Part shown: in pieces, positions 27,453 to 36,068 of the stretch | How the letters are laid out: each line of letters starts with the position of its first letter | Numbering within the stretch: the stretch's first letter is position 1 | Assembly (NCBI RefSeq): GCF_014646375.1 | Contig: NZ_BMNI01000003.1 | Span: forward strand, 193,668 to 257,667 | Reading direction: 5' to 3' | DNA from: Nocardioides phosphati | GTDB taxonomy: Bacteria > Actinomycetota > Actinomycetes > Propionibacteriales > Nocardioidaceae | Length of the DNA: 64,000 nucleotides | Notes under the pieces: generated by a model | What the model was told of the DNA's origin: nothing | Seen by the model: the letters and a program-made list of their open reading frames with translations, nothing else | Databases searched by the model: none | Program-made: the position numbers and the translations under genes

Positions 27453-27494
27453 TTGCGCTGGCCGTGATCCGGCTTATGCTCACTGTGTTCATAA
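27453..27494 (+). promoter_or_regulatory. pncB promoter with candidate NrtR operator
   Basis: -35 TTGCGC (27453-27458), 16-nt spacer, -10 TATGCT (27475-27480). A 21-bp palindrome at 27474-27494 covers the -10: arms TTATG and CATAA with an inner CAC-T-GTG, 8 of 10 pairs matching. It ends 16 nt before the pncB ATG. The operon's third gene encodes an NrtR-type NAD regulator, so this is the natural operator. Confidence 0.7.
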
Positions 27495-27510
27495 TTCACA
27501 GGAGGCACCC

Positions 27511-28881
27511 ATGAGCACCAGGACGAACGCCGCCGGCGGCCCCGGCCTCCTCACCGACCGCTACGAGCTGACCATGCTCGCGTCGTTCATCGCCGACGGC
27601 TCCGTGGGTCGGCAGGCGGTCTTCGAGGCCTTCGCCCGGCGGCTCCCGGTGGGGCGCCGGTACGGCGTGGTCGCAGGCCTGGGACGGCTCGTGCCCCTCC
27701 TCCACGACTTCCGCTTCGACGCCGACGAGGTCGCCTGGCTGCTCGACGAGCGGGTCATCGACGCGGCCACCGCCGACTACCTCCGCGCCTTCCGTTTCAA
27801 CGGCACGATCGAGGCGATCCCGGAGGGCGAGCTCTACTTCCCCGGCACCCCGGTCGTGACGGTGGCGGGCACGCTGGGGGAGTGCATCGTCCTCGAGACG
27901 CTGGTGCTCAGCGTGCTCAACCACGACAGCGCGATCGCCTCGGCCGCGGCCCGCATGGTCACGGCAGCCGGTGGTCGACCCGAGGACGGCGGACGTGCGC
28001 TCATCGAGATGGGCTCGCGGCGCACGCACGAGGAGGCGGCGGTCGCGACCGCCCGGGCGGCGTACATCGCGGGGTTCGCCTCGACCAGCAACCTGGCGGC
28101 GGGCTACCGCCACGGCATCCCGACGGTCGGCACGGCGGCGCACGCCTTCACGCTGGCGCACGACTCCGAGCTCGACGCGTTCCGCAGCCAGGTGCGCGCA
28201 CACGGGCCGGGCACGAGCCTGCTCGTCGACACCTACGACATCCCGACGGGGATCCGCAACGCCGTCACCGCGGCCCGCGAGGCCGGCGCGACCGGCCCCG
28301 GCGCGATCCGCATCGACTCGGGCGACCTGGCCGAGGAGGCCTGGCGGGCGCGCGCCCTGCTCGACGAGCTCGGCGCCGCCGACACGCGGATCACGGTGAC
28401 GAGCGACCTCGACGAGTACGTCATCACCGCGCTTCAGGACGCCCCCATCGACGGGTACGGCGCGGGCACGCGCGTCGCGACCGGCTCGGGCCACCCGACG
28501 GCCGGGATGGTCTACAAGCTGGTCGCGATCGAGCAGCCCGACGGCACGATGCGACCGGTCGCCAAGAAGGCGCGCGACAAGGCCTCGGTCGGCGGTCGCA
28601 AGACGGTCTGGCGCGTCTTCGACGACGACGGCGCGATCGTCCAGGAGCTCCACGTGCCGGGCTCGACCGAGGTGCCGGAGCGGCTCCGCGGCACCCGCCA
28701 CGAGAGCCCGCAGGTCACGGTCGTCCGCGAGGGCGTCGTCCAGCACGTGCCGACGATCGAGGAGAGCCGCCGCACCTGCGCCGCCGCCCTCGCCGCGCTC
28801 TCGCCGCACGAGCGCGACGTCACCGACGGCGAGCCCGTCGTCGTCCCCACCGTCCTTCTCCCCGCCCCTCAGGAGGCCTGA
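27511..28881 (+). CDS. pncB: Nicotinate phosphoribosyltransferase
   Basis: 456 residues. It makes nicotinate mononucleotide from nicotinate and PRPP for NAD salvage. Family blocks: LLTDRYELTMLASFIADG, FEAFARRLPVGRRYGV, LIEMGSRRTHEEAAV, and TGSGHPTAGMVYKLVAIE. ATG with CACAGGAGG. First gene of pncB-pncA-nrtR. Confidence 0.95.
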   Translation: MSTRTNAAGGPGLLTDRYELTMLASFIADGSVGRQAVFEAFARRLPVGRRYGVVAGLGRLVPLLHDFRFDADEVAWLLDERVIDAATADYLRAFRFNGTIEAIPEGELYFPGTPVVTVAGTLGECIVLETLVLSVLNHDSAIASAAARMVTAAGGRPEDGGRALIEMGSRRTHEEAAVATARAAYIAGFASTSNLAAGYRHGIPTVGTAAHAFTLAHDSELDAFRSQVRAHGPGTSLLVDTYDIPTGIRNAVTAAREAGATGPGAIRIDSGDLAEEAWRARALLDELGAADTRITVTSDLDEYVITALQDAPIDGYGAGTRVATGSGHPTAGMVYKLVAIEQPDGTMRPVAKKARDKASVGGRKTVWRVFDDDGAIVQELHVPGSTEVPERLRGTRHESPQVTVVREGVVQHVPTIEESRRTCAAALAALSPHERDVTDGEPVVVPTVLLPAPQEA

Positions 28882-28882
28882 C

Positions 28883-29503
28883 ATGACTGCACCGACTGCT
28901 CCGACCCCACGTCGCGCGCTCGTCGTCGTCGACGTCCAGAACGACTTCTGCGAGGGCGGCTCGCTCGCCGTCGCCGGGGGCCTCGGCGTCGCCGCGGCGA
29001 TCGCCGACCACCTCGTTGCCCGCGCGGCCGATTACGACGTCGTCGTCGCGAGCCGCGACTGGCACGACCCCGACAACCTCAACGGCGGCCACTTCCCGCC
29101 CGCCGGCGAGCAGCCGGACTACGCCACCACGTGGCCCGTGCACTGCGTGGCGGGCACGGAGGGTGCCCAGTTCGCCGGGCCGGTCGGCCCTGCGCTCGAG
29201 GCCGCGCAGGCGGTCGTCGTCAGCAAGGGCAGGGGCGAGCCGGCGTACTCGGCGTTCCAGGGCCTCACCGGCAGCGGCGAGACGCTTGCCGACACGCTCC
29301 GCGCGCAGGGCGTCACCGAGGTCGACGTCTGCGGCATCGCCACCGACTACTGCGTCCGGGCGACGGCGCTCGACGCGGTGGACGCCGGCTTCGCGGTCAC
29401 CCTGCTCCCCGGCCTGCACGCCGGCGTCGCCCCCGAGACCACCACCGCAGCGCTCGACGAGATGGCGGCGCGCGGCGTCGTCGTACGGAAGGAAACGGCA
29501 TGA
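28883..29503 (+). CDS. pncA: Nicotinamidase
   Basis: 206 residues, isochorismatase fold. It hydrolyses nicotinamide to nicotinate, feeding PncB. Catalytic Asp in VVVDVQNDFCEGG, metal ligands in DWHDPDN...GGHF, catalytic Lys in VVSKGRGEPAYSAF, and catalytic Cys in CGIATDYCV. One nt after the pncB stop, with AGGAGG inside pncB; its stop overlaps the next ATG (ATGA). Confidence 0.95.
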   Translation: MTAPTAPTPRRALVVVDVQNDFCEGGSLAVAGGLGVAAAIADHLVARAADYDVVVASRDWHDPDNLNGGHFPPAGEQPDYATTWPVHCVAGTEGAQFAGPVGPALEAAQAVVVSKGRGEPAYSAFQGLTGSGETLADTLRAQGVTEVDVCGIATDYCVRATALDAVDAGFAVTLLPGLHAGVAPETTTAALDEMAARGVVVRKETA

Positions 29504-30258
29504 CCACCTCCGACCAGCACCCCACCGCCTACGACGCGTCGAAGTACCCGCCGGTCTTCGTGACCGTCGACCTGGCCGTCTTCACGATCCGCAACGGCGC
29601 GCTGTCGGTGCTGCTGATCCAGCGCGGCGACGACCCCTACCGCGGGCACTGGGCGCTGCCCGGGGGCTTCATGGACCCGGGCGAGGACGCCGAAGCGGCC
29701 GCCTGGCGCGAACTCGCCGAGGAGACCGGCGTCGAGCAGTGGGCCGGCCACCTCGAACAGCTGAAGACCTACTCCGCACCCGACCGCGACCCGCGGCACC
29801 GGATCGTCTCGGTCGCCCACGTCGCCTTCGCGCCCAACCTGCCCGCCCCGGTCGCCGGCGACGACGCCCGCAACGCGCGCTGGTGGGCGGTCGACGAGGT
29901 CTTCGCCGCGGAGGACGCGCCGCCGCTCGCCTTCGACCACGCCGAGATCCTCACCGACGCCCTCGAGCGGGTCCGCTCGAAGCTCGAGTACACGACCCTC
30001 GCGACCGAGTTCGTCGAGGAGCCGTTCACCCTCGCCGAGCTCCATCGCGTGTACGCCGCGGTGTGGGGCAAGCCGCCGTCGCTCGGCGCCTTCCGGCGCA
30101 AGGTGATCAGCACGAAGGGGTTCGTCGAGGCGACCGACACCAAGGGCGACACCCAGGCGGCGGGCCGGCCCGCCACGCTCTACAAGCGCGGTGGCGCCGC
30201 GATCCTGCAGCCGGCGATGCTGCGCCAGCACGCGACCGAGCAGGCGGAGGCCGAGTGA
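29500..30258 (+). CDS. nrtR: NrtR-type Nudix transcriptional regulator of NAD metabolism
   Basis: 252 residues: N-terminal Nudix domain (about 20-150) and C-terminal winged helix (about 165-245; FTLAELHRVYAAVWGKPP, GAFRRKVIS). NrtR proteins bind ADP-ribose and repress NAD synthesis genes. The Nudix box is intact (GGFMDPGE, then REL-EE-G), so hydrolase activity is possible as well. Translationally coupled to pncA. The proposed operator is at 27474-27494 upstream of pncB. Confidence 0.88.
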   Translation: MTTSDQHPTAYDASKYPPVFVTVDLAVFTIRNGALSVLLIQRGDDPYRGHWALPGGFMDPGEDAEAAAWRELAEETGVEQWAGHLEQLKTYSAPDRDPRHRIVSVAHVAFAPNLPAPVAGDDARNARWWAVDEVFAAEDAPPLAFDHAEILTDALERVRSKLEYTTLATEFVEEPFTLAELHRVYAAVWGKPPSLGAFRRKVISTKGFVEATDTKGDTQAAGRPATLYKRGGAAILQPAMLRQHATEQAEAE

Positions 30259-30328
30259 GTCCCGCCGGGAGGGCAGGCTCGGGTCAGGCCCATGCGCCGC
30301 AGCAACCGCCGCGCCGTACCCTGCTGCC

Positions 30329-31105
30329 GTGATCGAGATCCTCAAGCCCGCGCGGCTCGCCCAGGCCCGGGAGTCCGGCGCGCTCGTCGGCCACATCCTG
30401 CAGACGCTCAAGGAGCGGTCGAAGGCGGGCACCAACCTGCTCGAGATCGACGCCTGGACCAAGGCGATGATCGAGGAGGCGGGGGCGGAGTCCTGCTACG
30501 TCGACTACGTGCCGTCGGGCTTCGGGCGGGGGCCGTTCGCGCACTACATCTGCACGGGCGTCAACGACGCGGTGCTCCACGCGCGACCGCACGACTACGC
30601 GCTGCGCGACGGTGACCTGCTCACGCTCGACCTCGCACTGCTGACCGGTGGCGTCGCAGCCGACGCAGCGATCAGCTTCGTCGTCGGTGGCCAGCCCGAC
30701 CCCGCGTGCGACGCCCTCATCGGCGCGACCGAGCGCGCCCTCGCCGCCGCCATCGACGCGGCCGTGGTCGGCGCCAAGGTCGGCGACCTCTCCTACGCGA
30801 TCGGCACCGTGCTCGAGGCCGCGGGCTACCGGGTCAACCTCCAGTACGGCGGCCACGGCATCGGCTCGACGATGCACCAGGACCCGCACGTGGCGAACCA
30901 CGGCCGCCCCGGTCGCGGCTTCACGCTCCGCCCGGGCCTGATGCTCGCCCTCGAGCCGTGGGTCATGGCCGACACCGCCGAGCTGGTGACCGACACCGAC
31001 GGCTGGACGCTCAAGAGTGCGACCGGCTGCCTCACGGCCCACAGCGAGCACACCGTCGCGATCACCGACGACGGCCCCGAGATCCTGACGCTGCCGCCGC
31101 GCTGA
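30329..31105 (+). CDS. map: Methionine aminopeptidase, type I
   Basis: 258 residues. It removes the N-terminal Met of new proteins. Metal ligands fit the family: DLLTLDLALLTGG and AADAAISF (two Asp), GGHGIGSTMHQDPHV (His), ALEPWVM (Glu), and SEHTVAITDDG (Glu). GTG start 6 nt after TACCCT (30317-30322), so probably leaderless. It lacks the long N-terminal extension with the SH3-binding motif. Confidence 0.92.
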   Translation: MIEILKPARLAQARESGALVGHILQTLKERSKAGTNLLEIDAWTKAMIEEAGAESCYVDYVPSGFGRGPFAHYICTGVNDAVLHARPHDYALRDGDLLTLDLALLTGGVAADAAISFVVGGQPDPACDALIGATERALAAAIDAAVVGAKVGDLSYAIGTVLEAAGYRVNLQYGGHGIGSTMHQDPHVANHGRPGRGFTLRPGLMLALEPWVMADTAELVTDTDGWTLKSATGCLTAHSEHTVAITDDGPEILTLPPR

Positions 31106-31125
31106 CCAGGGGACCGAGGGCGTGT

Positions 31126-31149
31126 CTGACAAACCCTGCGGTTTGCCAG
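31126..31149. promoter_or_regulatory. Palindrome between map and the FBP gene
   Basis: CAAACC-CTGC-GGTTTG (31130-31145) with outer CTG/CAG, 9 of 10 stem pairs. It lies 20 nt past the map stop and 8 nt before the -10 TAGCAT of the next gene, so it could be a terminator hairpin or an operator. Confidence 0.45.
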
Positions 31150-31170
31150 GCGCGCCCTAGCATCGGCGCC

Positions 31171-31644
31171 ATGGAGGCCCTCACCGAGTCCGCGATCCGC
31201 AAGGCGTTCGTCAACCAGACGGGCGGCGAGGCGAAGCGCGCCTTCGTCCCCGACCTGGCGGCGCAGCCGTGGGAGGACCTCGACTACCTCGGCTGGCGCG
31301 ACCCCAAGGCACCGCAGCGCGCCTACCTCGTCGCGGTCGTCGACGGCACCACCCGCGCGATCGGCCTGCGGCTCTCCTCCGGCTCGGCCGTGCGCCGCAC
31401 GATGTGCTCGCTCTGCATGACCGTCGGCGATGCCGCGCTGATGGTCGCGCCCCGGGCCGGCAAGGCGGGCCAGGCCGGCAACACCGTCGGCACCTGGATC
31501 TGCGCCGACCTCGCCTGCTCGCTCTACATCCGCGGCAAGCGCAAGGCGCCGTCGGCCCCGGCGTACGAGACGCTCTCGAACGAGCAGAAGGCGGCCCGCC
31601 TCGAGGCCAACCTCGCCGACTTCATCGCGCGCGTGGTGGCCTGA
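31171..31644 (+). CDS. FBP-domain (FusB-like treble-clef) protein
   Basis: 157 residues. The C-terminal half has the zinc-finger pattern of FusB-type elongation factor G-binding proteins: MCSLCMT near residue 75, then WICADLACSLYIRGKRK. Family members that bind EF-G rescue stalled translocation and can give fusidic acid resistance; for this one only the fold is supported. ATG 7 nt after TAGCAT (31158-31163). Confidence 0.78.
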   Translation: MEALTESAIRKAFVNQTGGEAKRAFVPDLAAQPWEDLDYLGWRDPKAPQRAYLVAVVDGTTRAIGLRLSSGSAVRRTMCSLCMTVGDAALMVAPRAGKAGQAGNTVGTWICADLACSLYIRGKRKAPSAPAYETLSNEQKAARLEANLADFIARVVA

Positions 31645-31656
31645 CGCCCGCGCCGC

Positions 31657-31899
31657 TCAGAGGCGGGTGGCGGACGGGTGGCCCGCCTGCCGGGCCGCGG
31701 CGACCCGGGCCGCGGAACGGCGTGCGCGCACGGCCTCGAGGTCGAGCACCGCGGCAGCCTCGCCGTCGACGGGACGCTGCAGCGGCCTGCGCAGCCGGTA
31801 CGCCGTCAGGTCGGCCACGCCGTCGGGGACGAGCAGCGGCGCCGGGAGGAGGTGGCCGCGCGCCTGTCGCAGGATCAGGTCGATCGGGTACATCGTCAT
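31657..31899 (-). CDS. Hypothetical small basic protein
   Basis: 80 residues, MTMYPIDLILRQARGHLLPA start, Arg/Ala-rich, no recognised domain. GAGG 9 nt before the ATG. Coding potential is plausible but weak; no homologue recognised. Confidence 0.4.
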   Translation of the reverse strand: MTMYPIDLILRQARGHLLPAPLLVPDGVADLTAYRLRRPLQRPVDGEAAAVLDLEAVRARRSAARVAAARQAGHPSATRL

Positions 31900-32067
31900 G
31901 TCGGACCTCGCTCCGCGCCGGCTGCTGAAGTCCAGCCAACCGCGCGCAGGTTTCGGGCATGTCGCCTGCGCGAGACGTTGATGGAAACACGGGCGGAACG
32001 CCCGCCCTGCGCGACCGATATGAACGCAACTTCCGAGTAGCCCCCACGGGGGCCTAACGTGACGAAC

Positions 32068-32955
32068 ATGTCATCTTCCGTCGACGCGCCCGACCTCGCC
32101 GCCCGCCGCTCCACCCGTGAGCGCCACCGCGTGGACCCCGCCCACGCCCGGAGCTGGCAGCTGGTCAACGCCCTGCACGTCGACCGCTTCGATCCCGCGC
32201 AGCTCGGCCACGCCGACGCCGTCATCCTCGACATCGAGGACGCTGTCGACGACTCGCAGAAGGACGCCGCCCGCGGCTTCGTGCTCGACTGGTTCGGCAC
32301 CGGCGGCAGTGCCTGGGTGCGCATCAACGACGTGACCACGCCGTTCTGGGAGGACGACGTCGCCGCGCTCGCCGGTCAGACCGGGCTGCTCGGCGTCATC
32401 CTGGCCAAGGCCGAGGCGCCCGACCAGGTCGTCGCGACCTTCGACCGGCTCGGTGCCAAGGCGCCCGTCGTCCCGCTCGTCGAGTCGGCGGTCGGCATCG
32501 AGACCGCGGTCTCGGTCGCGCAGGCCCGTGGCGCCTTCCGCCTGGCGTTCGGTGGCGGCGACTACCGCAAGGACACCGGCGCGGAGAACACCCCGCTCGC
32601 GATGGCCTACCCGCGCTCCCGCCTCGTCGTCGCCTCGCGCATCGGCGGCCTGACCGGACCCGTCGACCAGCCCACCGTCTCGACCCAGCACGCCGCCGTC
32701 CGCGAGCACTGTGCCGACGCCGTCTCGCTCGGCATGACCGGCAAGCTCTGCCTCGACCGCGAGCAGCCCGCGCTGATCAACGAGGAGATGAGCCCGTCGG
32801 CCGCCGACGTGGCGTGGGCCTTCGACTTCCTCGCGGCCTTCGAGGCCGAGGGTGGCGTCATCAAGGACGGCTCCTACAAGCCGCGCATCGCCCGCGCCAA
32901 CGTCATCAAGGAGCGCGCCGCGATCTACCGGATCAGCCCGCCCAAGGCGGAGTGA
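32068..32955 (+). CDS. HpcH/HpaI aldolase / citrate lyase beta-like protein
   Basis: 295 residues, CitE-type TIM barrel. ILDIEDAVDD carries the metal-binding acids, WVRIND the substrate Arg, and PLVESAVGIETA the second Glu. Such stand-alone proteins cleave acyl-CoA derivatives such as malyl- or citramalyl-CoA; the substrate here is unknown. I chose ATG 32068, 7 nt after TAACGT (32055-32060), over the GTG at 32059 that overlaps this element. Confidence 0.82.
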   Translation: MSSSVDAPDLAARRSTRERHRVDPAHARSWQLVNALHVDRFDPAQLGHADAVILDIEDAVDDSQKDAARGFVLDWFGTGGSAWVRINDVTTPFWEDDVAALAGQTGLLGVILAKAEAPDQVVATFDRLGAKAPVVPLVESAVGIETAVSVAQARGAFRLAFGGGDYRKDTGAENTPLAMAYPRSRLVVASRIGGLTGPVDQPTVSTQHAAVREHCADAVSLGMTGKLCLDREQPALINEEMSPSAADVAWAFDFLAAFEAEGGVIKDGSYKPRIARANVIKERAAIYRISPPKAE

Positions 32956-33034
32956 CCCGCACGCACGCGGGCACGCTGCGGCGTACCTGGTCGGGCGTGC
33001 GAATGTCCGGCGGCCGAATGGCTACGGTGGCGCC

Positions 33035-34270
33035 ATGACTGCCACCACCGCCACCGGTCGCGCCTGGACCCCGTGGCGCACGGTCCTCGCCTTCGGCCTC
33101 GTCAGCCTCGCGGCCGACATGGTCTACGAGGGCATGCGGGCGATGGCAGGCCCGCTGCTCGGCGACCTCGGCGCGTCGGCGCTGACGGTCGGCCTGGTGA
33201 CGGGCGCGGGCGAGGGCATCGCGCTGATGCTCCGCCTGGTGACCGGGGCCTGGGCCGACCAGGCGCAGAACCACTGGCGCCTCACGGTGATCGGCTACGC
33301 GATGACGGCGGTCTGCGTGCCGCTGCTGGCGGTCACGCCGTTCATCGGCGCCGCGGGCCTCGCGACCGCTGCCGTCCTGATCCTGCTCGAGCGCACGGGC
33401 AAGGCGGTCCGCTCGCCGGCCAAGAGCGCGCTGCTCGCGCGGATGGCGACCCAGACCGGCCGCGGCAAGGGCTTCGGCGTCCACAAGGCGATGGACCAGG
33501 TGGGTGCGTTCAGCGGGCCGCTGCTGCTCTCGGGCATGGCCGCGCTCACCGGCGTCCTCTGGCCGGGCTTCGCGCTGCTCGCGATCCCCGGCGCGATCTC
33601 GCTGATCCTGCTGGCCCAGCTCCGCCGCCACGCGCCGATCGTCGAGGAGTCGAACGACGAGGCTCCCGCTCCGTCGAAGGGCGCGCTCGCCGGCCTCCGC
33701 ACCGCGATCGGCACCGAGCTCCCGGGTGCCTTCCACGTCTTCTCGCTGGCGACCGCCTTCATGACCGCAGGCCTGATGACCTTCGGCGTGATCTCGTTCC
33801 GCCTGGTCGACCGCGACATCATCTCGACGGCGGTCGTCCCGCTGGTCTACGCGGCCGCCATGGCGATCGAGGCCGTCGGCGCACTGGTCACCGGCCAGCT
33901 CTTCGACCGATGGGGCGGTGGTGTGCTGCTCGCGGTTCCGGCGCTCGTCGCCGGGGTACCGCTGCTCGTCTTCTCCGACACCGTCTGGGTGGTCTTCGCC
34001 GGCATCGCGGTCTGGGGCGTGGCCACCGCGATCCAGGACTCCACCGTCAAGGCGTACGTCGCCGACCTGGTGCCCAACGCGCGCCGGGCCACGGCGTACG
34101 GCGTCTTCGCGGCGGTGCAGGGCCTCGGCGCCCTCGGCGGTGGCGCGCTCGCGGGTGCGCTCGTCGAGCACCACCTGCCCGTGCTCGCTGCCGTGGTCGC
34201 GGTCATGCAGGTCGTCGCGGCGGCGCTCGTCGCCTGGACGCTCGTGCGCGCCCGCCGCGTGGCCGCCTAG
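33035..34270 (+). CDS. MFS transporter
   Basis: 411 residues, about 12 hydrophobic spans. LVSLAADMVYEGMRAMAGPLLG start, then LERTGKAVRSPAKSALLARMA between spans. No substrate can be read. ATG 6 nt after TACGGT (33023-33028). Its stop overlaps the convergent ABC-F stop by 4 bp. Confidence 0.82.
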   Translation: MTATTATGRAWTPWRTVLAFGLVSLAADMVYEGMRAMAGPLLGDLGASALTVGLVTGAGEGIALMLRLVTGAWADQAQNHWRLTVIGYAMTAVCVPLLAVTPFIGAAGLATAAVLILLERTGKAVRSPAKSALLARMATQTGRGKGFGVHKAMDQVGAFSGPLLLSGMAALTGVLWPGFALLAIPGAISLILLAQLRRHAPIVEESNDEAPAPSKGALAGLRTAIGTELPGAFHVFSLATAFMTAGLMTFGVISFRLVDRDIISTAVVPLVYAAAMAIEAVGALVTGQLFDRWGGGVLLAVPALVAGVPLLVFSDTVWVVFAGIAVWGVATAIQDSTVKAYVADLVPNARRATAYGVFAAVQGLGALGGGALAGALVEHHLPVLAAVVAVMQVVAAALVAWTLVRARRVAA

Positions 34271-35865
34271 AGCTCGACCTCGGTCAGCTCGCCCTCGGCG
34301 TCGAGCCCGAGGATGCGGGTCGGCGCGAGCCGCCGCACGAAGTCGTCGTCGTGGCTGACCACCACCAGCCCACCGCCGTACGCCGCGAGCGCCTCGACCA
34401 GGTGGGTGACCGTCGAGACGTCGAGGTTGTTGGTCGGCTCGTCGAGCACCAGCAGCTGGTGAGGCGGCTCGGCCAGCAGCAGGCGGGCGAGCGAGACCCG
34501 GAAGCGCTCGCCCCCGGAGAGAGTGCGGACCGGCCGGAAGACGCTGTCGCCGCGGAGCAGCAGCCGGCCGAGCTGGTTGCGCACCGTGCCGGGGTCGGCC
34601 GCCGGTGCGACGGCGCGGATGTTGTCGACCGCGCTCAGGTCGTCGTCGAGGCTGTCGAGCCGCTGGGGCAGGAAGCCCACGCGGTGGGTCTCGAGCCTGC
34701 CGCTCGCGTGCCCCTCGACCGGTGCCGAGCCGGTCACGAGCTGGTGGAGCAGGCGCGACTTGCCGACGCCGTTGGGGCCGGTGACGACGACGCGCTCGGG
34801 ACCCTGCACCACGTGCTCGCGCGCCCCTGACGCGGACCGCAGCACTGCGAGCCGACGGCTGTTGGGCACGTCCGGGTCGGGCAGCACGAGGCTGACGTGG
34901 TCGTCGCTGCGGACCCGGTCGGCAGCGGCGGCGGCGTGGGCCCGGGCCGCCTCGAGGCGGGCGTCGTGACCGGCGCGGAGCTTCGCGGCGGAGTTCTCCG
35001 CCATGGACGCGCGGCCGTTCATGACGATCTTGGCGGCGACCTTGTTGGCCCGCGCCTTCTTCGCGTCGCGGGCCCGGTGCGCCAGCTTCGTCTCCGCCTC
35101 CTGGCGCTGGCGGCGCTCCACCCGGACGGCCTGCTCGGCGTTGCGCAGGGCCTGGGTCGCCGCCTCCTGCTGGGCCGCGACGTGGGCGCGCCACGCGCCG
35201 TACGGCCCGCCGTACGTCGTGAGGGTGCCGCCGCGGAGCTCGGCGGTGGCGTCCATCTCGTCGAGGAGGGCGACGTCGTGGCTGACGACGACGAGGGTGC
35301 CCTTCCAGGTGCGGACGAGCTCACGCAGGCGGGCGCGGGCCGAGCGGTCGAGGTTGTTGGTCGGCTCGTCGAAAAGGGTGATCGGGAAGCCGCGGAGCCG
35401 CAGGCCGGCGGTCGCGACGAGCATCGCCTCGCCGCCGGAGACCTCGCCGACGCGGCGTTCGAGGCCGGCGCCGGGCAGGCCGATCTCGTCGAGGGTGGCG
35501 GCCGCGCGGGCGGGGATGTCCCAGTCGTCGCCGACCACGTCGAAGTGGCGTGGGTCGGCGTCCCCGGACTCGATCGCCTGCAGCGCGCGGAGCACGGGCG
35601 TGATGCCGAGGAGGTCGGCGAGCGTCGCGTCCCGCCCGAGCGTGAGCGTCTGGGGGAGGTGGCCGACCGCGCCGCCACGCGTGACCGTGCCGTGGGTCGG
35701 GGCGAGGAGACCGGCGAGCAGACGGAGCAACGTCGACTTGCCGGAGCCGTTGTCGCCGACGAGGCCGGTGCGGCCCTCGGGGAACGTGCCGGTCAGGTGG
35801 TCGAGCGCGACGGTGCCGTCGGGCCACTCGAGGGTGAGGTCGGTGAAGGACAGGGGTGCAGGCAT
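34267..35865 (-). CDS. ABC-F ATPase, antibiotic-resistance type
   Basis: 532 residues, two ABC domains and no membrane span. Domain 1: GDNGSGKSTLLRLLAG, VSGGEAMLVATAG, FDEPTNNLD. Domain 2: GPNGVGKSRLLHQL, LSGGERFRVSLARLLLAEP, LDEPTNNLD. The linker between them is long and basic (about 200-310). ABC-F proteins enter the ribosomal E site and can displace drugs such as macrolides or lincosamides. The gene has a 13-codon leader peptide and a hairpin masking its ribosome site, both typical of drug-induced expression. Confidence 0.88.
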   Translation of the reverse strand: MPAPLSFTDLTLEWPDGTVALDHLTGTFPEGRTGLVGDNGSGKSTLLRLLAGLLAPTHGTVTRGGAVGHLPQTLTLGRDATLADLLGITPVLRALQAIESGDADPRHFDVVGDDWDIPARAAATLDEIGLPGAGLERRVGEVSGGEAMLVATAGLRLRGFPITLFDEPTNNLDRSARARLRELVRTWKGTLVVVSHDVALLDEMDATAELRGGTLTTYGGPYGAWRAHVAAQQEAATQALRNAEQAVRVERRQRQEAETKLAHRARDAKKARANKVAAKIVMNGRASMAENSAAKLRAGHDARLEAARAHAAAAADRVRSDDHVSLVLPDPDVPNSRRLAVLRSASGAREHVVQGPERVVVTGPNGVGKSRLLHQLVTGSAPVEGHASGRLETHRVGFLPQRLDSLDDDLSAVDNIRAVAPAADPGTVRNQLGRLLLRGDSVFRPVRTLSGGERFRVSLARLLLAEPPHQLLVLDEPTNNLDVSTVTHLVEALAAYGGGLVVVSHDDDFVRRLAPTRILGLDAEGELTEVEL

Positions 35866-35870
35866 GGGAA

Positions 35871-35902
35871 CTCCGGGATTCGGCGGAAGCGCCGACCCGG
35901 AG
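35871..35902 (-). promoter_or_regulatory. Hairpin sequestering the ABC-F ribosome binding site
   Basis: On the minus strand CTCCGGG-TCGGCG pairs with CGCCGA-AT-CCCGGAG around a CTTC loop (13 base pairs, a 2-nt bulge). The 3' arm holds GGAG, the SD of the ABC-F gene, 5 nt before its ATG. The fold would block translation until opened. Confidence 0.65.
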
Positions 35903-35917
35903 TGGTCACTCGACGGG

Positions 35918-35959
35918 TCAGCGCAGGGAGAGCGGCGCGAAACCGGTGCTGCCAGTCAA
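35918..35959 (-). CDS. Candidate leader peptide of the ABC-F gene
   Basis: 13 codons, MTGSTGFAPLSLR then TGA. The TTG start has an almost perfect SD (GAGGTGA, 5 nt upstream). An in-frame GTG at 35968 would give 16 residues. The stop lies 15 nt before the SD-masking hairpin. By analogy with erm and ABC-F attenuators, a drug-stalled ribosome here would refold the leader and free the ABC-F start. The arrangement is seen; its regulatory role is inferred. Confidence 0.55.
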   Translation of the reverse strand: MTGSTGFAPLSLR

Positions 35960-36068
35960 GCCTGTCACCTCGTGCTCGGGAGTGGGACCTGACCATGGTG
36001 CGCGACAGCCCGCCCCGCCGCCAACCGGTTTTCCCGGTGGGCGACGAAGCGGGCTGCCGTCAGCAGGA

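Noticed and set aside
31130..31145. CAAACC-CTGC-GGTTTG as a translation-linked attenuator for the FBP gene
   Set aside because: It lies upstream of the -10 of that gene, so it is not in its mRNA; it was kept only as a terminator or operator candidate.
35793..35996. 67-codon frame from 35996 running into the ABC-F start as an alternative leader peptide
   Set aside because: It has no good SD, runs across the hairpin and far into the ABC-F gene in another frame; the 13-codon TTG frame has a far better ribosome site.
36019..36032. AAAA-CCGG-TTGGCG on the minus strand, resembling a WhiB7-type AT-rich site next to a -35 before the ABC-F gene
   Set aside because: The nearest -10-like hexamer is 21 nt away and starts with C, so no usable promoter spacing is present. 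WhiB7 control may still exist but is not shown here.
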